A program made the translations under genes and the position numbers. This document shows, one piece after another, positions 27,497 to 36,707 of a stretch of DNA of 64,000 nucleotides. Origin of the DNA: Pseudomonas sp. PIC25. GTDB lineage: Bacteria; Pseudomonadota; Gammaproteobacteria; Pseudomonadales; Pseudomonadaceae. Numbering within the stretch: the first letter of the stretch is position 1; each line of letters begins with the position of its first letter. The stretch spans positions 59,693 to 123,692 of the forward strand of contig NZ_MUJY01000051.1 of the NCBI RefSeq assembly GCF_002286785.1, written 5' to 3'. The notes beneath the pieces were generated by a model. It saw nothing but the letters and a program-made list of their open reading frames with translations, searched no databases and was not told the origin of the DNA.

Positions 27497-28285
27497 ATGG
27501 ATCACAAAGACTCCACACCGGGTGACTTCGAGTCGACCCTGAAAAATCATGCACGCGAATTGGTCGATAACCTGGAGCAGGGGCAGTTCGGCAAGGCTGT
27601 CCAGATCATCCAGGAACTGAGCCAGGCGCGCGACCACGGGCTCTATCAGGAAGTCGGCAAACTCACCCGCGAATTGCACAATGCCATCGTCAACTTCCAG
27701 ATCGACCCCCGCGTACCGCACGCCACGGAGGTCTCGCAGATCGCCGATGCCACCGAGCGCCTCTCCTACGTGGTGCAGATGACCGAGCGCGCGGCCAACC
27801 GCACCATGGACCTGGTGGAAGAGTGCGCGCCGCTGGTCAATGACCTCAACGACGAAGCCAGGAGCCTCAGTGCCGATTGGGGGCGCTTCATGCGCCGGGA
27901 AATCGGCGCCGACGGATTCCGCGAGCTGGCCAAGCGCATCGAACTGTTCCTCGCCCGTAGCGAGCGCGACAGCGACAAGCTGTCCGGCCATCTCAACGAC
28001 ATCCTGCTGGCGCAGGACTACCAGGACCTCACCGGCCAAGTCATCAAGCGCGTCACCCAACTGGTCACCGAGGTGGAAAGCAACCTCGTCAAACTGGTGC
28101 TGATGGCCAGCCAGGTCGACCGTTTCGCCGGTATCCAGCACGATCACGAAACGCTGCGCGCCGAGCAGGCAAAACAAAAAGAACCTTCCAGGGGTGAAGG
28201 TCCGCAGATTCATGCCGATAAGCGTGATGACGTCGTATCCGGTCAGGACGATGTCGACGATCTGCTATCCAGCTTGGGATTCTAA
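27497..28285 (+). CDS. cheZ: CheY-P phosphatase CheZ
   Basis: CheZ removes phosphate from CheY. The 262-residue product forms a long helical hairpin and carries the catalytic segment 'AQDYQDLTGQVIKRV', with Asp and Gln spaced as in E. coli CheZ. The C-terminal CheY-binding peptide 'GQDDVDDLLSSLGF' covers residues 249-262. The ATG at 27497 has only a weak purine stretch (GAGGG) before it; the frame runs upstream into cheY. The gene lies between cheY and cheA. Confidence 0.96.
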   Translation: MDHKDSTPGDFESTLKNHARELVDNLEQGQFGKAVQIIQELSQARDHGLYQEVGKLTRELHNAIVNFQIDPRVPHATEVSQIADATERLSYVVQMTERAANRTMDLVEECAPLVNDLNDEARSLSADWGRFMRREIGADGFRELAKRIELFLARSERDSDKLSGHLNDILLAQDYQDLTGQVIKRVTQLVTEVESNLVKLVLMASQVDRFAGIQHDHETLRAEQAKQKEPSRGEGPQIHADKRDDVVSGQDDVDDLLSSLGF

Positions 28286-28348
28286 GGACGCATCGCAGCG
28301 TCCACGCGGGTCGTCATCCACTGTGAACACGCCCTAGGGGAACACAAC

Positions 28349-30577
28349 ATGAGCTTCGACGCCGATGAAGAAATCCTCCAGGACTTCCTGGTAGAGGCCG
28401 GCGAGATTCTCGAGCAATTGTCCGAGCAGTTGGTTGAGCTGGAAAGCCGCCCCGACGACATGGCGCTGCTCAATGCCATTTTCCGTGGCTTCCATACGGT
28501 CAAGGGCGGCGCGGGCTTCCTCCAGCTGAACGAGCTGGTGGAGTGCTGCCACATTGCCGAGAACGTATTCGACATCTTGCGCAAGGGTGAGCGCCGCGTC
28601 GATGCGGAGCTGATGGACGTCGTCCTGCAAGCGCTGGATGCTGTCAACGAGATGTTCAGCCAGGTGCGCGACCGCACCGAACCGACGCCTGCATCGCCCG
28701 AGCTGCTGGCGGCCCTGGCCCGACTGGCCGAACCGGCCGGCGACGAGCCGGCCGCCGAAGCGCCCGCCGCGGCAGCCGAGCCCGAGCCGGAAGCATCCTC
28801 CGCCGATATCACCGACAGCGAATTCGAGCAATTGCTCGACGCCCTGGGCGAGCCGCAGGCCGAAGCCGCGCCCGCTGCCGCGGCGAGCGATGAAATCACC
28901 GACGACGAATTCGAGGCGCTGCTCGACCAGTTGCATGGCAAGGGCCAGTTCAATGCCGAGCCGCCCAAGGCGGAGGCCCCGGCGCCTGCCGCACCGGCGG
29001 CAGGCGGTGACGAGATCACCGACGACGAGTTCGAAGCGCTGCTCGACCAGCTTCACGGCAAGGGCAAGTTCGTTCCGCCGGCTGTTGAAGCCGAGCTGGA
29101 AAAACCGGCCGTCGCACCGTCTTCCAACGCCGCGCCGGCCGCAGGCGGCGACGAGATCAGCGACGACGAATTCGAAGCGCTGCTCGACCAGCTTCACGGT
29201 AAGGGCAAGTTCGTTCCGCCGGCCGCCGAGGCCGCGCCGGAGAAACCGGCTGCCGCAGCTAAGCCCGCTGCCCAGCCGGCTGCCGCGCCGAAACCGGCTG
29301 CCGCCAGCAAACCCGCGCCGGCCAAGCCGGCCGCCAAGCCCGCCGAGGCGGCCAAACCGGCGTCCGCCGCGCCGGCGCCTGCCGCTGGCGAGAAGGCCGC
29401 GGCCAGCGAAGCGGAAACCACGGTGCGGGTCGATACCGCGCGCCTGGACGAGATCATGAACATGGTCGGCGAGCTGGTGCTGGTGCGTAACCGCCTGGTG
29501 CGCCTGGGCCTGAACAGCGGCGACGAGGCCATGGCCAAGGCCGTGTCCAACCTCGACGTGGTCACCGCCGACCTGCAGACCGCGGTGATGAAGACCCGCA
29601 TGCAGCCGATCAAGAAGGTCTTCGGCCGCTTCCCGCGCCTGGTTCGCGACCTGGCGCGCAACCTGAAGAAAGAAATCAACCTGGAGCTGGTGGGCGAAGA
29701 GACCGATCTCGACAAGAACCTGGTCGAGGCCCTGGCCGATCCCCTGGTGCACCTGGTGCGCAACGCCGTCGACCACGGCATCGAGTCGCCGGAAGAGCGC
29801 GAGGCCGCCGGCAAGCCGCGTACTGGCCGGGTCGTCTTGTCCGCCGAGCAGGAAGGCGATCACATCCTGCTGATGATCAGCGACGACGGCAAAGGGATGG
29901 ACGCCAACATCCTGCGCGCCAAGGCCGTGGAAAAAGGCCTGCTGGACAAGGACGCGGCCGATCGCCTGACCGAGCTGGAGTGCTACAACCTGATCTTCGC
30001 CCCGGGCTTCTCGACCAAGACCGAGATTTCCGACGTATCCGGCCGCGGTGTCGGCATGGACGTGGTGAAGACCAAGATTTCCCAGCTCAACGGCACGGTG
30101 AACGTGTTCTCGCAGAAGGGGCAGGGCTCGCGGATCGTCATCAAGGTGCCGCTGACCCTGGCGATCATGCCGACCCTGATGGTGATGCTGGGCAACCAGG
30201 CGTTCGCCTTCCCGCTGGTCAACGTCAACGAAATCTTCCACCTCGACCTGTCGCGCACCAATGTGGTGGACGGCCAGGAAGTGGTGATCGTGCGCGACAA
30301 GGCGCTGCCGCTGTTCTACCTCAAGCGCTGGCTGGTGCGCGACGCCGCCCATGAAGAGCAGCGCGAGGGGCACGTGGTGATCCTCTCGGTAGGTACCCAG
30401 CGCATCGGCTTTGTCGTCGATCAACTGGTCGGCCAGGAAGAAGTGGTAATCAAGCCGCTGGGCAAGATGCTCCAGGGCACCCCTGGCATGTCCGGCGCCA
30501 CCATTACCGGCGACGGCCGCATTGCCCTGATTCTCGACGTGCCGAGCATGCTCAAGCGCTACGCTCGCCGTATCTGA
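28349..30577 (+). CDS. cheA: Chemotaxis histidine kinase CheA
   Basis: CheA couples receptor arrays to CheY and CheB. The 742-residue protein has an Hpt (P1) domain with His49 in 'FRGFHTVKGGAGF', a long low-complexity linker (about 125-355), a P3 dimerisation segment starting near 'RLDEIMNMVGELVLVRNRLV', a P4 kinase domain ('LVRNAVDHGIESPEER', 'DDGKGMD', 'GRGVGMDVV') and a C-terminal CheW-like P5 domain. I see no globular P2 (CheY-binding) domain; the linker instead holds three 19-residue repeats plus a degenerate one. Expression is probably coupled with cheB. Confidence 0.97.
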   Translation: MSFDADEEILQDFLVEAGEILEQLSEQLVELESRPDDMALLNAIFRGFHTVKGGAGFLQLNELVECCHIAENVFDILRKGERRVDAELMDVVLQALDAVNEMFSQVRDRTEPTPASPELLAALARLAEPAGDEPAAEAPAAAAEPEPEASSADITDSEFEQLLDALGEPQAEAAPAAAASDEITDDEFEALLDQLHGKGQFNAEPPKAEAPAPAAPAAGGDEITDDEFEALLDQLHGKGKFVPPAVEAELEKPAVAPSSNAAPAAGGDEISDDEFEALLDQLHGKGKFVPPAAEAAPEKPAAAAKPAAQPAAAPKPAAASKPAPAKPAAKPAEAAKPASAAPAPAAGEKAAASEAETTVRVDTARLDEIMNMVGELVLVRNRLVRLGLNSGDEAMAKAVSNLDVVTADLQTAVMKTRMQPIKKVFGRFPRLVRDLARNLKKEINLELVGEETDLDKNLVEALADPLVHLVRNAVDHGIESPEEREAAGKPRTGRVVLSAEQEGDHILLMISDDGKGMDANILRAKAVEKGLLDKDAADRLTELECYNLIFAPGFSTKTEISDVSGRGVGMDVVKTKISQLNGTVNVFSQKGQGSRIVIKVPLTLAIMPTLMVMLGNQAFAFPLVNVNEIFHLDLSRTNVVDGQEVVIVRDKALPLFYLKRWLVRDAAHEEQREGHVVILSVGTQRIGFVVDQLVGQEEVVIKPLGKMLQGTPGMSGATITGDGRIALILDVPSMLKRYARRI
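28805..29206 (+). repeat. Repeated 'DEI(T/S)DDEFEALLDQLHGKG' motifs in the CheA linker
   Basis: Residues 181-199, 221-239 and 268-286 of CheA repeat the same 19-residue block almost exactly. Residues 153-163 ('DITDSEFEQLL') are a degenerate first copy. The copies are separated by Pro/Ala-rich spacers of unequal length. At DNA level the last two blocks are near identical, pointing to duplication. The block resembles the FliM CheY-binding peptide. Confidence 0.9.
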
Positions 30578-30622
30578 TTGACTTGGTGGTCTGGTTCTGT
30601 CCAGCGCCTGTGAGGAGTGTTT

Positions 30623-31711
30623 ATGCCAGTCAAGGTTCTGGTGGTGGACGATTCCGGCTTCTTCCGTCGCCGCGTCTCGGAAATCCTTTCCGCCGACCCG
30701 AATATCCAGGTGGTCGGCACGGCTACCAACGGCCGCGAGGCGATCGATCAGGCGCTGGCGCTGAAGCCGGACGTCATCACCATGGACTATGAGATGCCGA
30801 TGATGGACGGCATCACTGCGGTTCGGCACATCATGCAGCGCTGCCCGACGCCGGTCCTGATGTTCTCCTCGCTGACCCACGAAGGTGCCCGCGTCACCCT
30901 GGATGCCCTGGACGCCGGCGCGGTGGACTACCTGCCGAAGAACTTCGAGGACATCTCGCGCAACCCGGAGAAGGTCAAGCAACTGCTCTGCGAGAAGGTC
31001 CACACCATCGCGCGCAGCAACCGCCGCTACAGCAGCTTCAGCCCGAGCCCGGCCGCCGCCAGCCCGACCAGCAGCGCTCCGGCGCGCCCGGCACCCGCCG
31101 CGCCGGCCCCGGCAGCGCCGACGGGAGGCTCGCCCGCCCCAAAGCGTAAGGCCTACAAGCTGGTGGCCATCGGTACCTCCACCGGCGGGCCGGTCGCCCT
31201 GCAGCGCGTGCTGACCCAGCTTCCGGGCAACTTCCCGGCACCCATCGTGCTGATCCAGCATATGCCGGCAGCTTTCACCAAGGCCTTCGCCGAGCGCCTG
31301 GACAAGCTCTGCCGGATCAGCGTCAAGGAGGCCGAGGACGGCGACATGCTGCGTCCTGGCCTGGCCCTGCTGGCGCCCGGCGGCAAGCAGATGATGGTCG
31401 ACCCGCGCGGGGTGGTGAAAATCCTCCCCGGCGATGAGCGCCTCAACTACAAGCCCTGCGTCGACATCACCTTCGGTTCGGCGGCCAAGTCGTTCAACGA
31501 CAAGGTTCTTGCCGTGGTGCTCACCGGGATGGGGGCCGACGGCCGCGAAGGCGCGCGCATGCTCAAGCAGAGCGGCAGCCAGGTATGGGCCCAGGACGAG
31601 GCGAGCTGCGTGATCTACGGCATGCCCATGGCCGTGGCCAAGGCCAACCTGGCCGACGCCATCTACGGCCTGGACGACATCGGCCGGCACCTGACCGAGG
31701 CCTGCCTGTGA
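30623..31711 (+). CDS. cheB: Chemotaxis methylesterase CheB
   Basis: CheB demethylates and deamidates chemoreceptors when phosphorylated by CheA. The 362-residue protein has a receiver domain with Asp55 in '[12 protein letters not shown]', a Pro/Ala-rich linker (about 140-170), and a methylesterase domain with the catalytic Ser in '[12 protein letters not shown]', His in '[10 protein letters not shown]' and Asp in '[14 protein letters not shown]'. GGAG at 30614-30617 supports ATG 30623. No cheR lies beside it. Confidence 0.97.
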   Translation: MPVKVLVVDDSGFFRRRVSEILSADPNIQVVGTATNGREAIDQALALKPDVITMDYEMPMMDGITAVRHIMQRCPTPVLMFSSLTHEGARVTLDALDAGAVDYLPKNFEDISRNPEKVKQLLCEKVHTIARSNRRYSSFSPSPAAASPTSSAPARPAPAAPAPAAPTGGSPAPKRKAYKLVAIGTSTGGPVALQRVLTQLPGNFPAPIVLIQHMPAAFTKAFAERLDKLCRISVKEAEDGDMLRPGLALLAPGGKQMMVDPRGVVKILPGDERLNYKPCVDITFGSAAKSFNDKVLAVVLTGMGADGREGARMLKQSGSQVWAQDEASCVIYGMPMAVAKANLADAIYGLDDIGRHLTEACL

Positions 31712-31727
31712 TGAGGGATAGCCGCTG

Positions 31728-32468
31728 ATGGATATCCTCAGCCTCATCGGGGTCATCCTCGCCTTCGTCGCCATCATCGGCGGCAACTACCTGGAAGGCG
31801 GGCACGCCGCGGCCCTGCTCAACGGGCCGGCGGCGCTGATCGTGGTAGGCGGGACCCTGGGCGCGGCATTCCTGCAGACGCCCGTGAGCGTGTTCAAGCG
31901 GGCGTTGACGGTGCTGCGCTGGATCGTCTTCCCGCCGCGGATCGATCTGGCTGGCGGCATCGACCGGGTGGTTGGCTGGAGCATGACGGCGCGCAAGGAA
32001 GGGCTGCTCGGCCTGGAGCCGATCGCCGACGCCGAACCCGACCCCTACGCACGCAAGGGCCTGCAACTGCTGGTGGACGGCGCGGAGCCCGAGGCCATCC
32101 GCAGCATTCTCGAAGTCGATCTCTACACCCAGGAGGGCCGCGACATCCAGGCCGCCAAGGTGTTCGAGAGCATGGGCGGCTACGCCCCGACCATCGGTAT
32201 CATCGGTGCGGTCATGGGCCTGATCCACGTGATGGGCAACCTGGCCGACCCCAGCCAGCTCGGCAACGGCATCGCCGTGGCCTTCGTCGCCACCATCTAC
32301 GGCGTGGGCTTCGCCAACCTGCTGCTGCTGCCGGCCGGCAACAAGCTCAAGGCCGTGGCCCAGCGTCAGTCGCGCTACCGCGAAATGCTCCTGGAAGGCA
32401 TCCTGTCGATCGCCGAAGGCGAGAACCCGCGCTCCATCGAACTGAAGCTGCAGGGCTTCATGGACTGA
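31728..32468 (+). CDS. motC: Flagellar stator protein MotC (MotA family)
   Basis: MotC is the MotA-type subunit of the second Pseudomonas stator, a proton channel with MotD. The 246-residue protein has four membrane helices, a cytoplasmic loop, and the conserved 'GGYAPTIGIIGAVMGLIHVM' in the third helix region. It begins 16 bp after cheB and is followed by motD, so the pair is translated from the same mRNA. Confidence 0.95.
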   Translation: MDILSLIGVILAFVAIIGGNYLEGGHAAALLNGPAALIVVGGTLGAAFLQTPVSVFKRALTVLRWIVFPPRIDLAGGIDRVVGWSMTARKEGLLGLEPIADAEPDPYARKGLQLLVDGAEPEAIRSILEVDLYTQEGRDIQAAKVFESMGGYAPTIGIIGAVMGLIHVMGNLADPSQLGNGIAVAFVATIYGVGFANLLLLPAGNKLKAVAQRQSRYREMLLEGILSIAEGENPRSIELKLQGFMD

Positions 32469-32495
32469 GGCTCGCACGAGCCTGGGGAGTGAAGC

Positions 32496-33383
32496 ATGCC
32501 GCGCCGGCGCAACCACGAGGAGCACGAGAACCACGAACGTTGGCTGGTCTCCTATGCCGACTTCATCACCCTGCTGTTCGCCTTCTTCGTGGTGATGTAT
32601 TCGATTTCCTCGATCAACGAGGGCAAGTACAAGATTCTTTCGGAGACCCTGGTCGGCGTGTTCAACCAGCCGGACCGCTCGATCAAGCCGATTCCGGTGG
32701 GCGAAGAGCGGCCGCGCACTACCGAGCCGGCACGCTCAGAGGTGGAAGAGAACGACCGTAGCGACATCGCCGTCGACGACCCCGGCGCCGATCCGTTGCA
32801 GGACATCGCCCAGAGCATGCGCGAGGCATTCGGCGACCTGATCCAGTCGGACCAGTTGACGGTGCGTGGCAACGAGCTGTGGGTGGAAATCGAGATGAAC
32901 TCGGCGCTGCTGTTCCCCAGTGGCGATGCGATCCCGCACGATGCGGCCTTCGCCATCATCGAGAAGGTCGCCAAGATTCTGGCGCCCTACCAGAACCCGG
33001 TACACGTGGAAGGCTTCACGGATAACCAGCCGATTCGCACGCGCGAATATCCGACCAACTGGGAGCTGTCGGCGGCACGGGCAGCGAGTATCGTGCGGAT
33101 GATGGCGAACGAAGGGGTCAACCCCGGACGAATGGCGGCGGTCGGCTATGGCGAATTCCAGCCGGTGGCGGACAACGCCACGCCGGAGGGGCGGGCGCGC
33201 AACCGGCGCGTGGTCCTGGTGATTTCGCGCAACCTGGACGTGCGCCGCAGCGTGAGCGGCGTGGGCAGCGCCAATGCCCGGCCGGACGATGCGCTGCGGC
33301 GGGCTGGCACGCAACCTGCACCGGCGCCAGCAGCGCAGGCACCCGAAGGCGGTGCCGTCAATTCCCCGTCGTCGGCCCCCTGA
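32496..33383 (+). CDS. motD: Flagellar stator protein MotD (MotB family)
   Basis: MotD is the MotB-type subunit that anchors the stator to peptidoglycan. The 295-residue product has a charged N-terminus rich in His/Glu/Arg and one membrane helix ('WLVSYADFITLLFAFFVVMY') with the proton-carrying Asp22. A periplasmic OmpA/MotB domain follows ('VEGFTDNQPIR', 'LSAARAASIVRMMANEGV', 'GRARNRRVVL'). A variable Pro/Ala tail ends it. GGGGAG lies before the ATG. Confidence 0.95.
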   Translation: MPRRRNHEEHENHERWLVSYADFITLLFAFFVVMYSISSINEGKYKILSETLVGVFNQPDRSIKPIPVGEERPRTTEPARSEVEENDRSDIAVDDPGADPLQDIAQSMREAFGDLIQSDQLTVRGNELWVEIEMNSALLFPSGDAIPHDAAFAIIEKVAKILAPYQNPVHVEGFTDNQPIRTREYPTNWELSAARAASIVRMMANEGVNPGRMAAVGYGEFQPVADNATPEGRARNRRVVLVISRNLDVRRSVSGVGSANARPDDALRRAGTQPAPAPAAQAPEGGAVNSPSSAP

Positions 33384-33433
33384 GGGGCGGGCGCACAGTT
33401 TCGGCGACAACGTCGGCCGGAAGGACGAGAAGC

Positions 33434-34222
33434 ATGAGAGTCTGGGCAGTAGCCAATCAAAAAGGTGGCGTCGGCAAAACCACCACTTCCATCGCACTGG
33501 CGGGCCTGCTGGCCGACGCCGGCAAGCGCGTGGTGGTCGTCGACCTCGATCCGCACGGGTCCATGACCAGCTATTTCGGGCATGATCCCGACACCCTGGA
33601 GCACAGCGTCTTCGACCTGTTCCAGCATCAGGGCAACGTGCCCCAGGGCCTGCCGCGGGAACTGCTGCTGCCCACCAGCCATGAGCGCATCGCCCTGCTG
33701 CCGTCGAGCACCGCGCTGGCGACTCTGGAGCGCCAGTCGCCCGGACAGGCGGGCCTGGGCCTGGTGATTTCGAAGAGCCTGGCGCAGCTCTGGCAGGATT
33801 TCGACCACGCCATCATCGACAGCCCGCCGCTGCTCGGCGTGTTGATGGTCAACGCCCTGGCTGCCAGCCAGCAACTGGTGATCCCGGTGCAGACCGAGTT
33901 CCTCGCCGTGAAGGGACTGGAGCGGATGGTCAGTACCCTGGCGATGATCAACCGCTCGCGCAAGCAGGCGTTGCCCTACACCATCGTGCCGACCCTGTTC
34001 GACCGCCGCACCCAGGCGTCCCTGGGGACCTTGCGGGTGCTGCGCGACACCTACCCCGAGCACCTCTGGCCGGCCTACATTCCGATCGATACGCGCCTGC
34101 GCGATGCCAGCCGGGCCGGAGTCACGCCATCGCAGCACGACGACAAGAGCCGGGGCGTGCTGGCCTACCGCGCCTTGCTCAAGCACCTGCTCGGCCAGCA
34201 GACATCGGCACAGGTGGCCTGA
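33434..34222 (+). CDS. ParA-family ATPase (ParC-like, chemotaxis array positioning)
   Basis: This 262-residue ParA/Soj-type ATPase has deviant Walker A 'NQKGGVGKTTTSIALAG' at residues 7-23 and Walker B-like 'AIIDSPPLLGVLMVNAL'. In Vibrio and Pseudomonas, ParC of this position brings chemoreceptor arrays to the pole through the partner ParP. The gene lies between motD and the CheW-like gene, exactly the conserved placement. The role is inferred from family and context. Confidence 0.88.
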   Translation: MRVWAVANQKGGVGKTTTSIALAGLLADAGKRVVVVDLDPHGSMTSYFGHDPDTLEHSVFDLFQHQGNVPQGLPRELLLPTSHERIALLPSSTALATLERQSPGQAGLGLVISKSLAQLWQDFDHAIIDSPPLLGVLMVNALAASQQLVIPVQTEFLAVKGLERMVSTLAMINRSRKQALPYTIVPTLFDRRTQASLGTLRVLRDTYPEHLWPAYIPIDTRLRDASRAGVTPSQHDDKSRGVLAYRALLKHLLGQQTSAQVA

Positions 34223-34309
34223 GATGCTGGCCTATGCTGACAAGTGTCACTCAAGTCTGAGCCCTGTCCGGCCGATAGGCTGTTCAGGTCATATTCGCGG
34301 ATTCGCCCC

Positions 34310-35155
34310 ATGAGCCGTTCTGTCGCTACCGTTACCCGCCCCCAGCAGGCCTTGCAGTCCTATCTGGATGCCTTGCTGCAGGAGGCTTCCGTCGAACTGG
34401 CGGAAAGCGTCGACCTCGACGAGTTCGAGGCGGCCGTGCTCGAAGAGCAGGTGCGTGACGCCCGGCTGGTGCCTGCCGCCGCGCCTGTCGCTCCCGTCGC
34501 CCAGGCCGAGCCGGTGGCCCGGCCGGTGCTGGCCGAAGTGCGTCCGGCGGTGCTGCCTACCGTGCGCATGCCGGAGCCCGTCGTGGAGGCGCCGGTACCC
34601 ACGCCGGCCGTGGTCGAGCCGCTGGCCGATGTCCATGTGCCGCCGAAGAGCGAACCGGCACCGTTGCGCCTCGACGAGCGTCCGGCCTGGGCCGACGAGC
34701 CGTTCGAATGCCTGCTGTTCGACGTCGCCGGGCTGACCCTCGCGGTGCCGCTGGTCTGCCTGGGATCGATCTATCCGCTGGCGGGCCAGGAGCTGACGCC
34801 GTTGTTCGGACAGCCGGACTGGTTCCTCGGCATACTGCCGTGCCAGGCGGGCAACCTGAAGGTGCTGGATACCGCACGCTGGGTGATGCCCGACCGCTAC
34901 CGCGACGATTTCCGCGAAGGACTGCAATATGTGATTTCCGTGCAGGGCTACGAGTGGGGATTGGCTGTGCATCAGGTGAGCCGTTCGATCCGCCTCGACC
35001 CGAGCGAGATCAAATGGCGTACCCAGCGCAGCCAGCGGCCCTGGCTCGCCGGTACGGTGATCGAACACATGTGCGCGTTGCTCGATGTATCCGCGCTGGC
35101 GGAGCTGATCGCCAGTGGCGCGGTCAAGCGCATGAACGGCGGCAAGCCGCATTGA
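34310..35155 (+). CDS. CheW-domain protein (ParP-like)
   Basis: This 281-residue protein has a long Val/Pro/Ala-rich N-terminal half and a C-terminal CheW-like domain from about 138 ('PFECLLFDVAGLTLAVPLVC', 'YVISVQGYEWGLAVHQV'). Such a fusion, next to a ParC-like ATPase, fits ParP, which ties CheA arrays to ParC. I chose ATG 34310; an upstream in-frame start at 34244 lacks a ribosome-binding site. It is not a classical CheW, which follows as a separate gene. Confidence 0.8.
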   Translation: MSRSVATVTRPQQALQSYLDALLQEASVELAESVDLDEFEAAVLEEQVRDARLVPAAAPVAPVAQAEPVARPVLAEVRPAVLPTVRMPEPVVEAPVPTPAVVEPLADVHVPPKSEPAPLRLDERPAWADEPFECLLFDVAGLTLAVPLVCLGSIYPLAGQELTPLFGQPDWFLGILPCQAGNLKVLDTARWVMPDRYRDDFREGLQYVISVQGYEWGLAVHQVSRSIRLDPSEIKWRTQRSQRPWLAGTVIEHMCALLDVSALAELIASGAVKRMNGGKPH

Positions 35156-35231
35156 CTTTCCAGGGGCACCGCCTGCGCGGTGCCCGAACACCGGACATGC
35201 CGCGGCGAGCGGCTCAAACGAGGTTGGCGAT

Positions 35232-35711
35232 ATGAAGAAAACGTCCGCACAAGGTTCCGAAGATCCGATTCTGCAATGGGTGACCTTCCGCCTGGACAAC
35301 GAAACCTATGGCATCAACGTGATGCAGGTCCAGGAAGTGCTGCGCTACACCGAAATCGCGCCGGTGCCGGGTGCGCCGAGCTACGTGCTGGGGATCATCA
35401 ACCTGCGCGGTAACGTGGTCACCGTGATCGATACCCGCCAGCGCTTCGGCCTGGCTCCGGCGCCGGTCACCGACAACACCCGCATCGTCATCATCGAGGC
35501 CGACAAGCAGGTGGTGGGCATCCTCGTCGACAGCGTCGCCGAAGTGGTTTACCTGCGTCAGTCGGAGATCGAAACCGCGCCGAACGTCGGCAACGAGGAA
35601 TCGGCCAAGTTCATCCAGGGCGTCTGCAACAAGAACGGCGAGTTGCTGATCCTGGTCGAGCTGGACAAGATGATGAGCGAAGAGGAATGGTCCGAACTGG
35701 AGAGTATCTGA
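35232..35711 (+). CDS. cheW: Chemotaxis coupling protein CheW
   Basis: CheW links chemoreceptors to CheA. The 159-residue single-domain protein has 'WVTFRLDNETYGINVMQVQE', 'NLRGNVVTVIDTRQRFG' and 'VGILVDSVAEVVYL', all typical of CheW. It starts at ATG 35232 after GAGG, and ends one base before the next gene's TTG start. It closes the cheYZAB-motCD set. Confidence 0.96.
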   Translation: MKKTSAQGSEDPILQWVTFRLDNETYGINVMQVQEVLRYTEIAPVPGAPSYVLGIINLRGNVVTVIDTRQRFGLAPAPVTDNTRIVIIEADKQVVGILVDSVAEVVYLRQSEIETAPNVGNEESAKFIQGVCNKNGELLILVELDKMMSEEEWSELESI

Positions 35712-35712
35712 G

Positions 35713-36126
35713 TTGATCGAGATCGCGCTGGGGGCCCTGATCACCCTCTGCCTGCTGCTGACCGGCACCTGCCTGTGGCTGCTGACGAACCAGCGCGAGC
35801 ATGCGCGCTGGCAGGTGGAGCGTGACGCCCGCGATGCCCTGCGCGACCAGCGCATCAAGGAACTGAGCAAGCGCCTGGATGCCTACCTCACCGGCAGCGT
35901 GCGCATGGGGGAAGAGCTGCAGGAGCTGCGCCGCATCGTCGCGCCGCTGCCGGACAAGCTGAACCAGATGGAACAGCGCGATCCTTCCAGCCTGTCCTTT
36001 ACCCAGGCCGCTCGCCTGGTGGGGATGGGCGCCAGTGTCGAAGACTTGACCCAATCCTGTGGGCTGACCCAGGCGGAAGCCGAGCTGGTCAGTAAGCTGC
36101 ATCAGGCGCAACGCCGCAAAAGCTGA
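35713..36126 (+). CDS. DUF2802 membrane-anchored protein
   Basis: This 137-residue product starts with TTG at 35713, one base after the cheW stop. It has one N-terminal membrane helix (about 3-25), a charged coiled-coil segment with 'DQRIKELSKRLDAYL', and a conserved C-terminal region ('QAARLVGMGASVEDLTQSCG', 'AELVSKLHQ'). The same unnamed gene follows cheW in many Pseudomonas; I know of no assigned function. An HTH-like pattern is possible in the last 40 residues. Confidence 0.8.
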   Translation: MIEIALGALITLCLLLTGTCLWLLTNQREHARWQVERDARDALRDQRIKELSKRLDAYLTGSVRMGEELQELRRIVAPLPDKLNQMEQRDPSSLSFTQAARLVGMGASVEDLTQSCGLTQAEAELVSKLHQAQRRKS

Positions 36127-36261
36127 GCCCGTTTGTCCCCGCGCCGGAACCCCCGGCCGTATACCCCCTCCAAGACTTTACTGCGGGATTCCGGCGCGTC
36201 CGCGTGCCTGCCCGCTGGTTTCCGTTGATTTCCGGGCCCTCCGTCCGGGAGGAGGGCTGTC

Positions 36262-36693
36262 ATGCTGAGGACACTGCTGGTGTTGCTGGTCGCCTTGCCG
36301 CTCTACGGCCAGGCGCAAGAGGCCCCGCTGGAAGTGCAAGGCGCGGTCACGGTGAACGTGGAGCAGGCCAAGCGGCTTTATGACCTGGGAGCGGTCTTCA
36401 TCGACGTGCGCCCGTCGCGGGAGTGGAGCTGGGGCCATGTGCATGGCGCGGTCCATCTGGATCTGGCCGAACGCTTTTCCGGTCTGGCGATGCCGCATTG
36501 GCCACGCGGGATACCGCTGGTGATCTACTGCGACAGCGAAGTCTGCCCCCGCGGCGCCCTGGCTGCCGCCCTGGCGGTGGAGTGGGGCTACGAGCAGGTG
36601 TTCTACTTCCGCGAGGGGTACTTCGCCTGGCAGCTCTACGACCTGCCGCAAGGCAAGGGGTTGGCCGGGGAAGTGGTGGCGTTCAGGCCGTAG
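36262..36693 (+). CDS. Periplasmic rhodanese-like sulfurtransferase
   Basis: The 143-residue product has a signal peptide ('MLRTLLVLLVALPLYGQAQ') and one rhodanese domain ('VFIDVRPSREWSWGHVHGAV', 'LVIYCDSEVCPRGALAA', 'FYFREGYFAWQLYDLP'). Cys90 is the likely active-site cysteine; a second Cys95 and an Arg close by give a loop longer than the common C-x4-R type. GGAGGA precedes the ATG by about 8 nt. Rhodaneses move sulfane sulfur; substrate and role here are unknown. Confidence 0.8.
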   Translation: MLRTLLVLLVALPLYGQAQEAPLEVQGAVTVNVEQAKRLYDLGAVFIDVRPSREWSWGHVHGAVHLDLAERFSGLAMPHWPRGIPLVIYCDSEVCPRGALAAALAVEWGYEQVFYFREGYFAWQLYDLPQGKGLAGEVVAFRP

Positions 36694-36707
36694 GCGGAGT
36701 TCGCGAT

